Source: Carallia brachiata
Taxonomy: Eukaryota > Streptophyta > Magnoliopsida > Malpighiales > Rhizophoraceae
Direction: 5' to 3'
DNA length: 64,000 nucleotides
NCBI GenBank assembly: GCA_021464245.1
Contig: JADCRB010000068.1
Span: 8,914,134-8,978,133 of the forward strand
The notes beneath the pieces were generated by a model. The model was not told where the DNA came from. It saw only the letters and a program-made list of their open reading frames with translations, and did no database searches. A program made the position numbers and the translations under genes. This document shows positions 37,206 through 49,869 of this stretch, piece after piece. The first letter of the stretch is position 1. Each line of letters starts with the position of its first letter.

Positions 37206-37207
<2 letters not shown>
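35800..37207. other. AT-rich intergenic region
   Basis: No gene recognised. A short poly-T/poly-A tract lies near 35910 and a direct repeat of TTTAAGTCTGCTGTGAATTT-like text near 36385-36435. ORFs here are short and composition-driven. Confidence 0.4.
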
Positions 37208-37532
<325 letters not shown>

Positions 37533-37586
37533 GCAAATTATTTTTTTAAAGACAAAAAATTAAAAAATAACATTAATACTTACAAC

Positions 37587-38514
37587 TAGAGCTATTCATA
37601 AACTGTCCAATCCGTCATAAATCGTCTAACTTACATCGCCCCTATCCGCATCTGCTAAAACCGCTAAGAAAAAAAGTTAATTATGGTTTTTAATTTTTCA
37701 AAACCGCCAAAGGCGGATTGGTAGCGATTTCGAAATTTTAAAAACCAAAGTTAATCGATCTAATCCGCCCTTATTAATATATATATATATTATACATATA
37801 AAATGTGGTCTAACTTGATTATATTTTTGTTGTGTTAAAGATCTATTTGTTTTCATTATACATATTATCTCACTCTCACTGTTTTTATTGTTTTTTGCAA
37901 AAATAAATTTTAAATTTTGTGTGCAATTGGGTATTTAAAAATGTTGTTACTTTGATTTAACGAATTTGTAACTATTAGATTACTGATATGAATTGACTAT
38001 ATTTCTAACTATATTTTCTTATTCTTTGTATCGGGTTTATGGTGATGTCTAATTTTTCTCTATTAGGTAGCTAGCTTTGACGAGAAGATTTAAAAAAAAA
38101 AAAAAAGTAAAAAAGTCATACAATCTCATGCTTTAGTTGTAGTAATAATAATGAAATTGTTCAATGGTAAAGAAAAATTAGGGAAATATTAGTTGTTTAT
38201 TTATCTTTTACACATAAATTATCTTTTATTACTGTAATTTTGAAATTTGAATGAATGTCTAACTAATTTCTCTAATTTTTTGATTAAATATTTAATTAAT
38301 ACATTCAAATTTTACCTTAAATAAAAAAAAAATCAAAAGTTATGTTGTATAATCAACAAAACCAACCAAACCAATCCGTCATTTAGTTGATTGGTTTGGA
38401 CAGTTTGAATAGTTAGCGAATTGGTTATGATTTAAAATTTTTAAACTACCACTATGACAATTTGGTTGTAATTTTTTCTTCTAAACCGTCTAATCCGACC
38501 CGCAAACACCCCTA
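37587..38514. mobile_element. Non-autonomous hAT-like element with 8-bp target duplication
   Basis: The left end begins TAGAGCTATTCATAAACTG and the reverse complement of the right end begins TAGGGGTGTTTGCGGGTCG, a degenerate inverted repeat of the TAGGGGTGTTCA type known for plant hAT MITEs. Flanks are CTTACAAC (37579-37586) and CCTACAAC (38515-38522), matching at 7 of 8 bases, as expected for a hAT 8-bp duplication. The 928-bp interior is AT-rich and non-coding. Confidence 0.6.
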
Positions 38515-38522
38515 CCTACAAC

Positions 38523-39235
38523 CAATCATAACTAACAAATTAAAAATTAGTATAAATAAAATATTAATACTTCTAATTCAATTAAATATATGAAAACAAA
38601 AAATAATAAAATTCTTGCATACTCTAATATATAATAGAATAAAAAATGAATGAAAGCAAGAAATTAATTTTTAAATAGTAACTTAACGACCGGTAGTCAA
38701 CTCCAATTCAACACAAATCCTAGTGTCCTGACTTGACAAATCTAATTGATCCAAAAACAATCTAACCTAAAATAACTTAAATCTGAAGTAACTTGACTCG
38801 ATTTTGACTTGACTTAACATATTTTAAGAGCAAACAACTCTATCATAAGAACTCTATCATAAGGTCATGTGTGACATAGCTTAATTTTAGGGGTGATAAT
38901 AAAAAAGAATTAATTTTATCTAAACTTTTAATTCCAGGATAAATTAGCTCACATCAATTAGGTACAAAAAATTAATATTATTTCACTTGTATGCTTTTGT
39001 TTCAATTTCATCACCATGTTAAAATTTCATCTAGACCTTTTCTAAATTAATATATCACATGGCCATGGCCAACTTTACGCATTGTAATTTTACATGCTTA
39101 CATAGTTATATATATATCCAGACACACAAACATGTACCACCGATTGTTGGAAACGTCTGCAGATGATAAAGGAAAAATAAAAATGCATAGAAATCTTCAA
39201 ACTTTTGTAGCGTGGGCAATTAAACGAAAACAGAG

Positions 39236-39276
<41 letters not shown>

Positions 39277-40358
39277 GAGAAATGCAGCATTGGCAGTTGG
39301 CGCCAACCAACGTGAAAAAAGTGGTTTTTTTTTACTCTGAATAAGGGCGAGGCTTGTTAAGTTTATAATAAGGCGGTGATTGGAAGGCGATCTTTATATA
39401 CAGAGCAATCTTATAAAACAACATTAAATGGGATATGCCGTGTGTATACATTACGATGATATGAACCATTATAAAAATTATATTAAATTAAAAAAATAAT
39501 AAATAAATCATTAAATATAAATTTCACGTCTCTTGACTACTATAGCGAGGGGAGAGAAAATAAGTAAAGCAAGTACAAATAGACAGACAGACCAAAGTCA
39601 ACTAATCTCCTCTCCCTTTTTTGGGTGGTCTAAAAGAAGAAGAAGAAAAAAGAGAGATCAATACAAATTTGGCTGCGTGACCTTGGACTAGGACTAGGAT
39701 TAGGGGCTTGGTGAGAGAATTAGATCATAAGGGAATAATGTGTGTTGATCCCCCTTCGTTTCTTTCCTCATCTGCAGCTTCGTGAACCGTGTTGGTTTTG
39801 AACATTATTTTTGCAGTGTTTTGACCTTGCTCGTCGAATTCTTGCAATACGAGGAAGCAATCTAAAACAAATTAAATTGCCTTTGTTTCGTTCCACCTAT
39901 GTTCTAATTGGGGATCTTGATTAGTAAAATACGTCGGAAACAGGGTCCCACAGTTTGTGAATCTGCGATGCGATTGACCACCTACATTTCTGGCCACATG
40001 GTATAATTCTAGGCGAGAAAGATCAGACAGTTGCAGTTAAGTCATCATTTTCAAGGTGGTTTAAATTCTTCGGTTTCTTCTTTTGTTAGGCTTCCACGAA
40101 TCTTCCAGCCAATTTTATCAGACTATGAGATGTGTTAAAAATAATAATAAAAAAAAAGGGGGGGCGCAATTAGAGAATCTCAGGCTAACTCTGACTCGTT
40201 AAAAAGGCCGACTTTGAGTCTCTAATGGCATTTGGTGTCTTTTTACTCCTACAACCAAATCCTCGTTGATTCGTTGAACTTTGCAATGTGGTGAAATCAC
40301 AACCACCACACACCCCCCCCCCCCCCCCCCCCCCAAAAAACAAAAAAAAAAAAGAAAA
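38523..40358. other. Intergenic region with GA microsatellite and C/A-run
   Basis: A (GA)n tract lies at about 39237-39273, and a C-run followed by A-runs lies at 40312-40353, just beyond the PIG-S stop codon. The 3' UTR of the PIG-S gene should fall near 40100-40358. No other gene recognised. Confidence 0.45.
40312..40353. repeat. Poly(C)-poly(A) junction at PIG-S 3' end
   Basis: About 22 C residues are followed by interrupted A-runs on the plus strand, 5-45 bp past the PIG-S stop codon on the minus strand. In the PIG-S mRNA this would read as a U-run then a G-run in the 3' UTR. Confidence 0.8.
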
Positions 40359-43300
40359 TTAAGATCCGACCTTTGTCTTAGCCTTCCATAGTAAATACTT
40401 TGATTTCTCTATCCTGTATCTTCTACATTCTCTCAGCGCTGCAAGAATGACGTGCAATGAAACTGGCAGGAAGAAAGGCTGCACGAACAAAGCCACAAAA
40501 CTTGAGAATAGCACCCAAACCCCATATCATGCTTTTCTGTAATAATTAGTTTCATAAGCCTCCAAGTGACCATAAATTTAATACATCTCAATTTTAACCG
40601 CCAAAAATTTATGTAGCGATATAATGAGATTTGTAAATCAAAGATTTGCACCGTATAAGATGGTTTCTTGTAAGACGTACCGAGTAGACTGCAAAACAAT
40701 GCTCAAATGAATAGTAGCTAACGGACATAATAGATGGATGGAAAAAGGCATCCTCTGCCAACGATCTTGCTTGCCTTGAGTACACTGACAGCGAGGAGAG
40801 TAACTGCTGGTTAGGACTTTTCTTTATTTGACAAACCATTTGTTACAGGCACAAAAAAATCTAGATGTGTAAAGTGTACTGTAGCAACATACCAGCAGAA
40901 GTATCATAATCTCCAATAGAAGCATTGCTTTGAGCTGATTTTGCTGCTTCTAGGGAAAACTGTACCTGCTCAAATAAATCAATAAATAAACAAATAAATA
41001 AATAAACCCTAAAATCAAATCATTGCTGTTTCTACTAACATATTCAATACACAAAAACTTCGAATAAATATCATAAACCAGAACGCTTTTGAAGAAAAGA
41101 GTCACTATTGAAAGAGAACCAAAAGGCCCTGAAGCTACCCATACACAATCTACAAGAAATGCCACGATATTTAAATTGCTTGAAACTATGACAAATGATG
41201 CGAAGGTGAAAATCTCATTCCCCATATTCTGCTAAAAGTACAGAACATGGAAATCATAAATATACATATCTTGTTTACTAAAAGTGCAAGTTTTCATTTA
41301 GGCAAGTTTAAATTTGGTATAATCTCAAAAGAAATACCATCATCATAAAATACCTCTAAGAACAAACTTAATTCTCCAAGTTCAGGTATGATATGAATTA
41401 TCCACTAAAAACTGAGTCTTGGTGATTATAAAATGCCAAAAAGAAATACTGATTGAGGCAACTCACCTGCTTTCCTATCTCATCCATAATAATCATCCTT
41501 GGCAAAGATTGTACCTACGTGAAGAACCTTATTCATGCAAGATAGAAAATCTAGTAAAATCATGATGGTCAACTCATTAATAGTTGAAACATACCAAGCG
41601 AGAAAGAGACCCAAGTGTTGTAGCACTTGAATGGAGATTAAAGCACAGGTGCTGTCGTGCCAAGACATCCAATTCCCTACAGAAAATTACGACAAGGAAT
41701 AAATCTAAAATCATGTCTGACAATGAAACCTTCAATGCACCAAAAAGTTTATTATTAGAATAAATTTATTCGAGCAACCATGCAACACTAAAGAATCACA
41801 ACCTTGGAGACCAAATGAGAAAACTAACAGAATAAAACCACTTAAACCTACAATCCCCATAAGGTGGTTGGACAATTTTTTGTGGCTGCTTATGATTGTT
41901 GTCTGCAGCAATTTTTCTTTCATAAATAACCGGCCACAACAATCCATGATAAAATAACATGAAGAGAGATTACCAGCATAACTATTCAACCCTAGTCTCT
42001 GAAAGGATCATTTTTCTTACCATTCTGCAAAGCCTCTTTCACTCGCTAAGAGGTCATATGTGCCCAACGCACCAACATAAGTGCTATCGGATTTTAGACC
42101 AAAAAGTTGCCGAAACTGTCCTAGAAAGACTTCAAATATCATCTGAAGATCCTGTTATATGTGCAAGCATCAAACTTGAGGAACAAACAGAACATATCTC
42201 AATTGGCAACAGCGATCAGTGAAAATGGAGTCAGTGAAAATGGAGTCTCTAGTCATCGCAAAGCATGGTATAAACAATTCAGGTTCTGGAACTATTCTTT
42301 GACTACAAAAACACAGATCACTCAAAAATGCAAAAGAAATGATAAAATTTTTCCTATATATAACATATTATCAATAAGCAAATTAAAACTTATCCCATGA
42401 GATTTCATCAGAATCCATGAACTTCCTTAGCATAAGTTGATCTATTTTGAAATGTACTCCATAAAATTATACAAGACGAAACTTGATAAGCGACTTTCAG
42501 ATTGGTACTATTCTGTCATGCAACATAAATCCTACAATACAGTTGCTAAATCTAGTTTTTCAAGACACCAATCATATCATGCACCACTCATAATCTAACC
42601 AACAGTTTAGTTATCTTTGGTAAGCGTTGAGATCCCACTTACCATTTCAAACGTACAGTGGTCAATATTGACAATCCAAAAGTAGAACAAGAAACATTCG
42701 TTTGAATTTAAACTTGACTTGGGAATCATCAATCAAATCCAAATGGAGCCAATAATATTACATGCATCACTTATGGTTAAAAAGCATAAGTTTAGCTTCA
42801 AACAGACGAAACACCCAATACTCTGACCTTTCTCTTCAAGTAAATACCTGACCTGGGGGGATATTATATGCCTGTCAGGAAGCTTATTGTCTGAATCCAT
42901 TAAACAAGTTTTGGGGTTCCACACCATGACACCACCCCACATCTGCAATAAGTCATTAGAAAGAATTAGAACATCAGAAGCAGTGAATGATTGGCAAGCC
43001 AAAAGTTAGAAAACTAACTGGAGATATAAAACCATTTGTCATTGAAAGCTCTCCATTGGGAAGCTGTAGAAGGAGGGGGCATTCTTTTGCGGATGGTATG
43101 TATCTGGAGGAACAAAAAGGAGGAAAAATAATTGACATAGCAGGAATTAAAACGAAATTGATTTTTTATTTGCCGTTGATTGCATGTTTCAAGGAAGAAT
43201 GTGCCACAAAATGATATACCACAGTAGAAGAAATTCAAAGTTCAAGACAATTCCAGGACAATACCATAAAATTTTTTTTTTTTTGTTTTTTTAACAATGT

Positions 43301-45180
43301 TCAATCATCAAGATCTGAAGCAAGGCATCCAGATGAAAATATAATGCAGACCAACAAAATATAATAGGTGCTGAGTTGACCATGAAACATTAAATGCTAT
43401 GTTAACCGATTTCATTAATTAAGAATAATGAGAAAAGCTCTAGAATCCAGATATTACTCAAGTTTGATAAAATAGGAGATAGAGTATAAGGGTGGTATAC
43501 ATCACAAATTGCAATATATTTGACCGCCCACCCGCTGCAATAGAAGTATCTAAGTGCCACTCATTTGAGTTTACCTGTTAAAACACTCGTGGAAATCAGT
43601 CTATAAAGATATTGAACATATACTGACTACAAACATATAGAAAACTGGTGCACACAAATGAAGCTACATGTCAAAGGATTTAGACTACAGTAGTTTAGGA
43701 TTGAAGAAATGAATTGATCATATTTTCCAAATTTCTAACTATATATCAAAGCATAGCAAGGAACTTAAAGGAATATACAAAGAATGGAAGCTCCTTGGTG
43801 CTGAAAATGTAGCTGCCCAACTTTTCATCCCAGGAAGAAAACGAGGACTTTGGAGTGTGATACAAAACCTAACCAAAGCAAATGCAGTAAGCAAAGACAC
43901 CACAATTAAATAAGCACAAATCACATGGCCAAGAAAAGTTTCTTATAAACAGAAGGAAAAATTAAATTCACTGCCTGGCTTTCCACACTAATGCTAGCTA
44001 TCGGTCTCAATGCTTCAATTATAGGGGCCAACAGAGTCTTCTCTACTCTCTGAAAATCCCTATGAATGGAATGGAAAGGAAGTAATAAGATTAAGGAAGC
44101 TCGACAGACATAAGAAGAACACTGAAGTTTTAAAATGAGCCTTAGAAGAAGGCTCTTATTACCAATCGTAAATCCAATCATGAGGGTTGGCATTAAGCAA
44201 ATTGAAGGAGAGAACAATCCTACCATCAGCACCAACAGGCATGAACTCCCCATGAATCAATCCCTCTTCTCTACCTCCATTCACAAACACCTTCACAAAT
44301 ACCTCTGCTAACCTATCCAACAGTGACTCGATTTCCAATAAACCCTTCCCAATCACAAACCAAGCGTGCCTGTACTTGCCCACTACCAGCCTCACCTCGT
44401 CTACAGCATCAACCCCATTCACCACCACCACAGTGTACACCATGTGGCCAGAACCCAAACACTGACCACCTCCCAAGGCAGATTCCATAGCATCATCAAC
44501 GGTTGCCACATCATCAAAGAAGTCAAAATCAAAGGCATGAATCGCACCACATTCATATAAGCAGGACCGGTCATTGCTAGAGGATTGGGTGCACCCACCG
44601 CCGGCATCAGAGTAGTCAACAGTGACGGAGAGAGTGAAATTATGACAGAGAGTGCCACATTGGTATTTTTGAGAGGTCAGTTTAGTAATCTTGGCCATAA
44701 TCGAGCGTTGAAGATCATCTGGATTGAGGTTGAGGTTAGTGAAAGAAGAAGTGTAGTCAAGGAATATGGCATGGAAGTGGGAGGAGGGAAACAAAAGGGG
44801 CTTCGATCTGAGTTGCTTGGAGAGGGAATCGATCTCGTCATAGGGAAGCAAGGAGCGGTAAATTTCCACTGATTTCCAGAGCAAAGGAAAACCTGCAGCA
44901 CAACAACAACAACAATGATCCATATATATATGCATAGCATAAATAATTGCAAACAAAAGAGAGGAAAAGGAAGAAACGATTTTTTAGTCACCCATTCATA
45001 CATGAAAACATACATACCCAGAAGGAAGGAGAATAGGAGAACTAGGGTGAGATAGAGGCGCTTCAAACCGGGCTTTGTTTTGCGCATTTTTTTGGGGTCG
45101 AAATCGGATTCTTCTACTTCTAATACCTTGTTCTTTTTCTCCTCCTCTTCCTCCTTCTGCTGTTGCTGCTGCCGCAGCAT
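40359..45180 (-). CDS. GPI transamidase subunit PIG-S (13 exons, about 621 aa)
   Basis: PIG-S is an ER-membrane subunit of the GPI transamidase, which attaches GPI anchors to proteins. Exons: 45180-45018, 44892-44163, 44059-43975 (or 43972), 43868-43779, 43574-43501, 43103-43019, 42942-42853, 42142-42021, 41676-41595, 41514-41467, 40965-40893, 40784-40681, 40478-40359. All phases join and the last exon ends TAA. An N-terminal membrane anchor follows a Gln/Glu-rich cytosolic tail (RLYLTLVLLFSFLLG). The luminal domain contains FPLLWKSVEIYRSLLPYDEI, ALRPIASISVESQ, SFSSWDEKLGSYIF and MWGGVMVWNP. A C-terminal hydrophobic segment is PFFLPVSLHVILAAL. Exon 3 can end with a GC donor (VESQ) or with a GT three bases later (VESQA); both keep frame. 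Length matches the family, and nothing is broken. Confidence 0.93.
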
Positions 45181-46802
45181 CTCGTGGTGATAGAAAAATG
45201 AGAAACAGAAGCTGCCGCTAAAACTTCCAACCAAAGGGATTTTATTGTGAAATCCTAGAGTTGCCTACAATCGGCATCATAAGCAAGGACAACAGGTACA
45301 TATAAGTTGGTCAGAAACTCATAATGCTTGTATTCTAAAAGCACTGAACATGTTAAATTAAGACTTATTTCTATCCTAGAGATAAAATCAAATTGCAGAA
45401 AAGGAGGAAAAAAAAAAAAAAAAAAAACACCAGCATGAGTTGCATTATCCACATCAGATGCAGGTCCTTCTTCCTTTGCATTCTGATTTTTGTTTGAGGC
45501 AACTTTTGCTTTGGACTCCAAATATGCAACGATGTTTTTTTTTTTCTAATTATGAAAAAACATACAATAAAAAAAGGAAAGAAAAAGGAAAGGAAAAACT
45601 GAAAAAAAATAATTTAATATCTTTTTTTTGGGGGCAAAGAATAACTCTGTAATTCTTTCTTTTTTTTTTTTAAATCAAACTCTATATTTGGATTTCAAAA
45701 TCTACAACATATGATCTAAAACAACGTCTATTAACATTCTGAAATCTCTTATCCTTTTGTTCAACTTATTTCACGTTTTCAAGAAGTTAGAAAGTTTCGG
45801 TCACTCCAAAAACAATTGGTTGAAACTTTGTGAAATGGAAACATTCCCTACCACTCTAGAATTCAAACACTCCTTGAACATAACAAACTTTAGCAATGAC
45901 TTTGGCAACTGCAAAATCAACAAAAATGCCATTGAGAAGCACACCGCTACTCACATCACTCCCTCTTCTCCTTCCTCTAATCCAAAGCCCTCATGTCATG
46001 CTCTGAAAGTTTCCTTCACTTCCTCTACTTGACGCAAAAACAACAAAAACTAAGGGCATTTACAGTGCATGAGGCTCTCATTGTGGGGTTTGGGGAAAGG
46101 TACACAGACTTAACCTTATTATGCACAAAGAAGTTATCTTTACACTTGAAACTATAACCTCCAGTAATAACCTTTACCATTACCCTTTTAGGGGGAAAAA
46201 AAACAAAATCCAAACTCGAAGACCCCAATTCCTCTCCAAGACTAATTTGGCTCTCTAAATGGCCTGCCTTTGAAAACCAGTCAAGAAAAGTCATCCCATC
46301 AGCCGGAGATGTACGGAGCCAAATTTCAAAGACAAACTGGAATTTTCAGCCGTCTCCGACAATTTGGAGATGACCAGAGAAGACAAGTCGTTAAGAACTT
46401 TGCTCCAAACCCAACACTAAGAATTTCAAAAAATCAAGACAAACCCAGAAAAAAAATTAGCAAGATTTCAATAAATGAAGCAAGTTTACTTGATATTTCA
46501 CAGCCATAGTGCACAAATTTGACCCAAAAAACAGCTAGAAAAATAGCCATAAATCTTCAACTGTTGATGAAAAAATTCACAAAAAAAAAAAATACAGAAA
46601 CAAAGAAATTAAAAAAAAAAACAAAAATCAAGGAGAAGCTGTCTTGACCTTTGCCCATGCTCTCCACCAAATGCCGTCGACCTTTTCAACCGCTGGTTTC
46701 TTTTAAGCTCTTCTTTGTTTCTCTATCTCACTTTCAGTGCAGTGGGAGAGAGGAAGGTTTTTGTTTTGAAATTTTAAGTTGCCGACAGCTTGGTGTTCCT
46801 AA
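45181..46802. other. PIG-S upstream and intergenic region
   Basis: The first 60 bp before the ATG are the likely PIG-S leader. A minus-strand stretch at 45530-45430 reads like a charged exon (SKAKVASNKNQNAKEEGPAS) before a possible GT donor, but it has no ATG, partner exon or recognised family. ORFs at 45757-46032 (+) and 46025-46294 (-) are not recognised. Confidence 0.3.
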
Positions 46803-46812
46803 TTAATAAAAA

Positions 46813-48333
46813 AGGTAAATTACCTTGGTAATTACGCTTTACACCGAGTATTTTTAACAATTACATGAAACAACTTGTAGTATAAATGCAGCATCAAAAT
46901 ACAACCTGCCGTAAATCACCGTTAATTAAAGTTCAACATAATTACAATCGTGCCATTAAAATGTTATAATGTCCCCAAAATACCTTAGCAACTTCAAAGG
47001 GAGAAAAAAAAACTACTGAAGTTTCCAGCAACCAAAATCCAAACTCTCTGCTTCCAATCACCAGATGCAAAAGAAGGCCGTGCAGTTCCACAACGATTGC
47101 ACACACCACAAAATTGCAAAATTTACATTGGAATAACTGCTACAAGAGAAGAGCATGAGAACCTATTCATAAAACAAATATAAGGGATTATTGAAAATCT
47201 GAACCAAGATAACAAAAGAGAAAGAATCCCTATACCTGTGTTGCTAAATAAAATTATAAAGACCCCTACAATATTTACCATGAAAGTACTTGTTGTTAAA
47301 CCACTCAACAGCAGCTTGGGTAAGAATCCTACCCGTGTTCCCCCCGCCCCCCCGGCCGTTTAGTTCACTTCACTTTTGAAGTTTTTTTTTTCTTTCTTTT
47401 TATTTATTTTTTTTATTTTTTCCGATATAATTGCCTCCATTACACTCTGAAGTCTCATTCTTTGCTCTTCTTCTCTATCTTCTCCGACCTTAACCACAAA
47501 ATCCCCAAAAAGAAAAAGCCCTCTTCTCCTCTCTCTCTCCCTCCCTCCCTGCCTCCGAAAGACAAGGACTTGTTTCAACCTTTTGTGTATATCCTTAGTT
47601 CTACCGGATCACAAACCACAGGCCCCAAAAAACAAAAAAAAATTATAATAGCAATAAACAAATTGTTATTATTCTTACAGAAGTAGATAGAGCCAGAGCT
47701 AAGAAAGATGAAACCTCCGAAACTAAAATCAAGAAAACATAACAAAATTCTCAGAATTTTGAGAATTTTGTAGAAGAGAGGTTTTAAGCTGTTAAATTAA
47801 TTAAGCTCACGATTATGGTGGCCGGCAAAGTGAGGGTGGCAATGTGTTACCAAAATCAATTAATTAACTAATTATTTAATTAATTAAATTATATAGAGAT
47901 TGGGAGAGAGGGATGAGAATACCGGGATGGGATTCCACAGATGGCCGGTGGAGAGGAATCCGCTCTTGGTGGCCGACGCCGTCGAAGCTCCTCCGGCGGA
48001 CCATTCCCTTCCCAATCCTAACGGCTTCGAGTTCGACAATCTCTATCTGGACATGAACGACATCATTCACCCTTGTTTCCACCCCGAAGGACTGGTAAAT
48101 TAATTCGATGTAGGAGATGAGATTTCAGATCGGACGATGGTAAGATTGGGAAGGAACAAGAGATGAGAATAGGATTGACCGGCTTTTTTATTTTATATTT
48201 AAAGGGATATTTTGGTCTTTTTATAATTCCAGTTAGTTTTGAGTAACAGGGTATGTATTATGCAATTGTTAAAAATACCCAATATAAAGCGTAATTGCCT
48301 CCCATTTAGATAGTGTAAAACGTAATTTTATCT
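46813..48333. mobile_element. Candidate Pack-MULE carrying an XRN exon
   Basis: The two ends are inverted repeats. From the left: AGGTAAATTACC, then TAATTACGCTTTACACCGAG and TATTTTTAACAATTAC. The reverse complement from the right: AGATAAAATTACG, then CAATTACGCTTTATATTGGG and TATTTTTAACAATTGC. The flanks TTAATAAAAA occur at 46803-46812 and 48334-48343, a 10-bp candidate target duplication, although this sequence is low complexity and overlaps a later tandem duplication. The inside holds a gene fragment (XRN exon 1) and no transposase, as in a Pack-MULE. Confidence 0.55.
47927..48094 (+). pseudogene. Isolated first exon of an XRN-type 5'-3' exoribonuclease
   Basis: XRN proteins degrade 5'-monophosphate RNA. 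The 56-codon stretch starts [15 protein letters not shown] and contains [17 protein letters not shown] and FHPEG, an obvious match to the XRN N-terminus. The usual MGVPAFYRW start has lost about three residues, and the Gly of DMNGIIHPC is Asp. A GT donor follows at 48095 (CTG/GTAAAT). No further XRN exon is found downstream on either strand, so it cannot encode the nuclease. It lies inside inverted repeats (46813-48333), suggesting capture by a MULE. It might be transcribed as a chimeric RNA, but I see no evidence for that. Confidence 0.85.
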
Positions 48334-48806
48334 TTAATAAAAATAAATAATATTTGATTAAATTAACAAATTAAATAATAAAATTTTAATTTATGTTTTA
48401 TGGTAATGGGTAATTTTTTATTTCTAATTAATCCTATAACAATGTGACTCATTTATTTATAAGAAAAAATTTATTACATATATTACTTGAAGATGAACTA
48501 TAATTTATAATAAATATTATTATTTACATAAATATTATTTTTATTGTAGATATTACCATATTAATAATTTTATCCTTAATAAAATTAAACAATATTCGAT
48601 TAAATTAAAAAATTAAGCAATAAAATTTTAATTTATGTTTTATTATAATGGGTAATTTTTTATTTCTAATTAATCCTATAAAAATGTGTCTCATTTATTT
48701 ATAAGAAAAAATTTATTACATATACTACTTGAAGATGAACTATAATTTATAATAAATATTATTATATGTACAAATATTATTTTTATTGCATATTTTACCA
48801 TATCAA
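48323..48806. repeat. Tandem duplication, two units of about 240 bp
   Basis: Unit 1 (about 48323-48565) and unit 2 (about 48566-48806) are strongly similar. Both contain GGGTAATTTTTTATTTCTAA, TTATTTATAAGAAAAAATTT and CTTGAAGATGAACTATAATT. The first unit begins inside the right end of the candidate Pack-MULE. Confidence 0.9.
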
Positions 48807-49869
48807 AAAAATATTATCATTTATACTGAGTATATTATTGTTTACACAGTAAAAAAATAAAAGAAAATAAGAAAAATGAAAAAAAAGGAAAATCCTATTT
48901 TACATTCATTTTTTTTAAAAAGAGAAAATAATAGAAGTAATATTTTAATACCTACACGGAGTTTGCTACAACAGTCGTTTTTTACCTTGTATTTTACATT
49001 CACTAATTAAAAATTAACATACCAATACTTCTTAATGGTAAATTTGTAGATTTGATTTTTATTTTTTTGATACTCAATCAATACCTATCAATGCAGCGAT
49101 TACAAAAAAAAAAAAGAGTAAAAAATAATTGTTTCTAACAAAATCTCACCGACACATTTATTATGTCGCTCTGGCACTATATAATTGTGTCATGTCTTGA
49201 CTCTGTCCTACTTTATAATTTTATATTATAGTGTTGCAGTGTCATAGCATCCTTTTTACCGAGGAATGTGATAGCATCCTTTCTAGAAGAAGGTCAATTT
49301 TATAATTTTATTTTTATTAGCTGGTGGTAAAAGTTAAAAGTAATGTATCTTTACTTTTTCATTCAGCTATTTTTAAAAATCATTATTAACAATCAGCACC
49401 TTATAAAAAACTTTGTCAAACAATCTCTAAAGACATGCATTTTCACATTTCTCTTCAACTTTCATTTCAACTCCAAAGCTTATATGTCTGCACATCTAAC
49501 AATTATTATTATCATTATTTTGTCCTGTAAAGAGTAAATCACTCTGTTTATACAATTATATTATTTAGCAAGGCCACTCCTATGAGAAATTAATGAATCA
49601 AAATTCACCAAACAATAAAGATAGGGAATAGAGGTATTCAGATTGTTTTTTTTTTTTTTTTGGTTCTTTTGTGTTTGATCTTCTCTTCTGTTCTGTTTTG
49701 AAATTGAAATTGAAATTGGAATTGAAATATAAATGTAGTTTTGAATACCTCACCGATGAGAACAAACAAGTGCAGCTTGTTTTCAATTGTAGGCATCCAT
49801 TCAAAACCTTTCAAATCTCTATGAAGCCTCCCTTTAAGTTCAACGTTTGCTAGCTAGCTACTATCATCG
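48807..49869. other. AT-rich intergenic region
   Basis: No gene recognised. Near 49700 there is a short GAAATT tandem (GAAATTGAAATTGAAATTGG). A poly-T run lies at about 49647-49661. Confidence 0.4.

Noticed and set aside
45255..45521. Possible minus-strand exon reading SKAKVASNKNQNAKEEGPAS
   Set aside because: No ATG (the frame opens at TTG), no partner exon and no recognised family. It may be a relic but cannot be supported as a gene.
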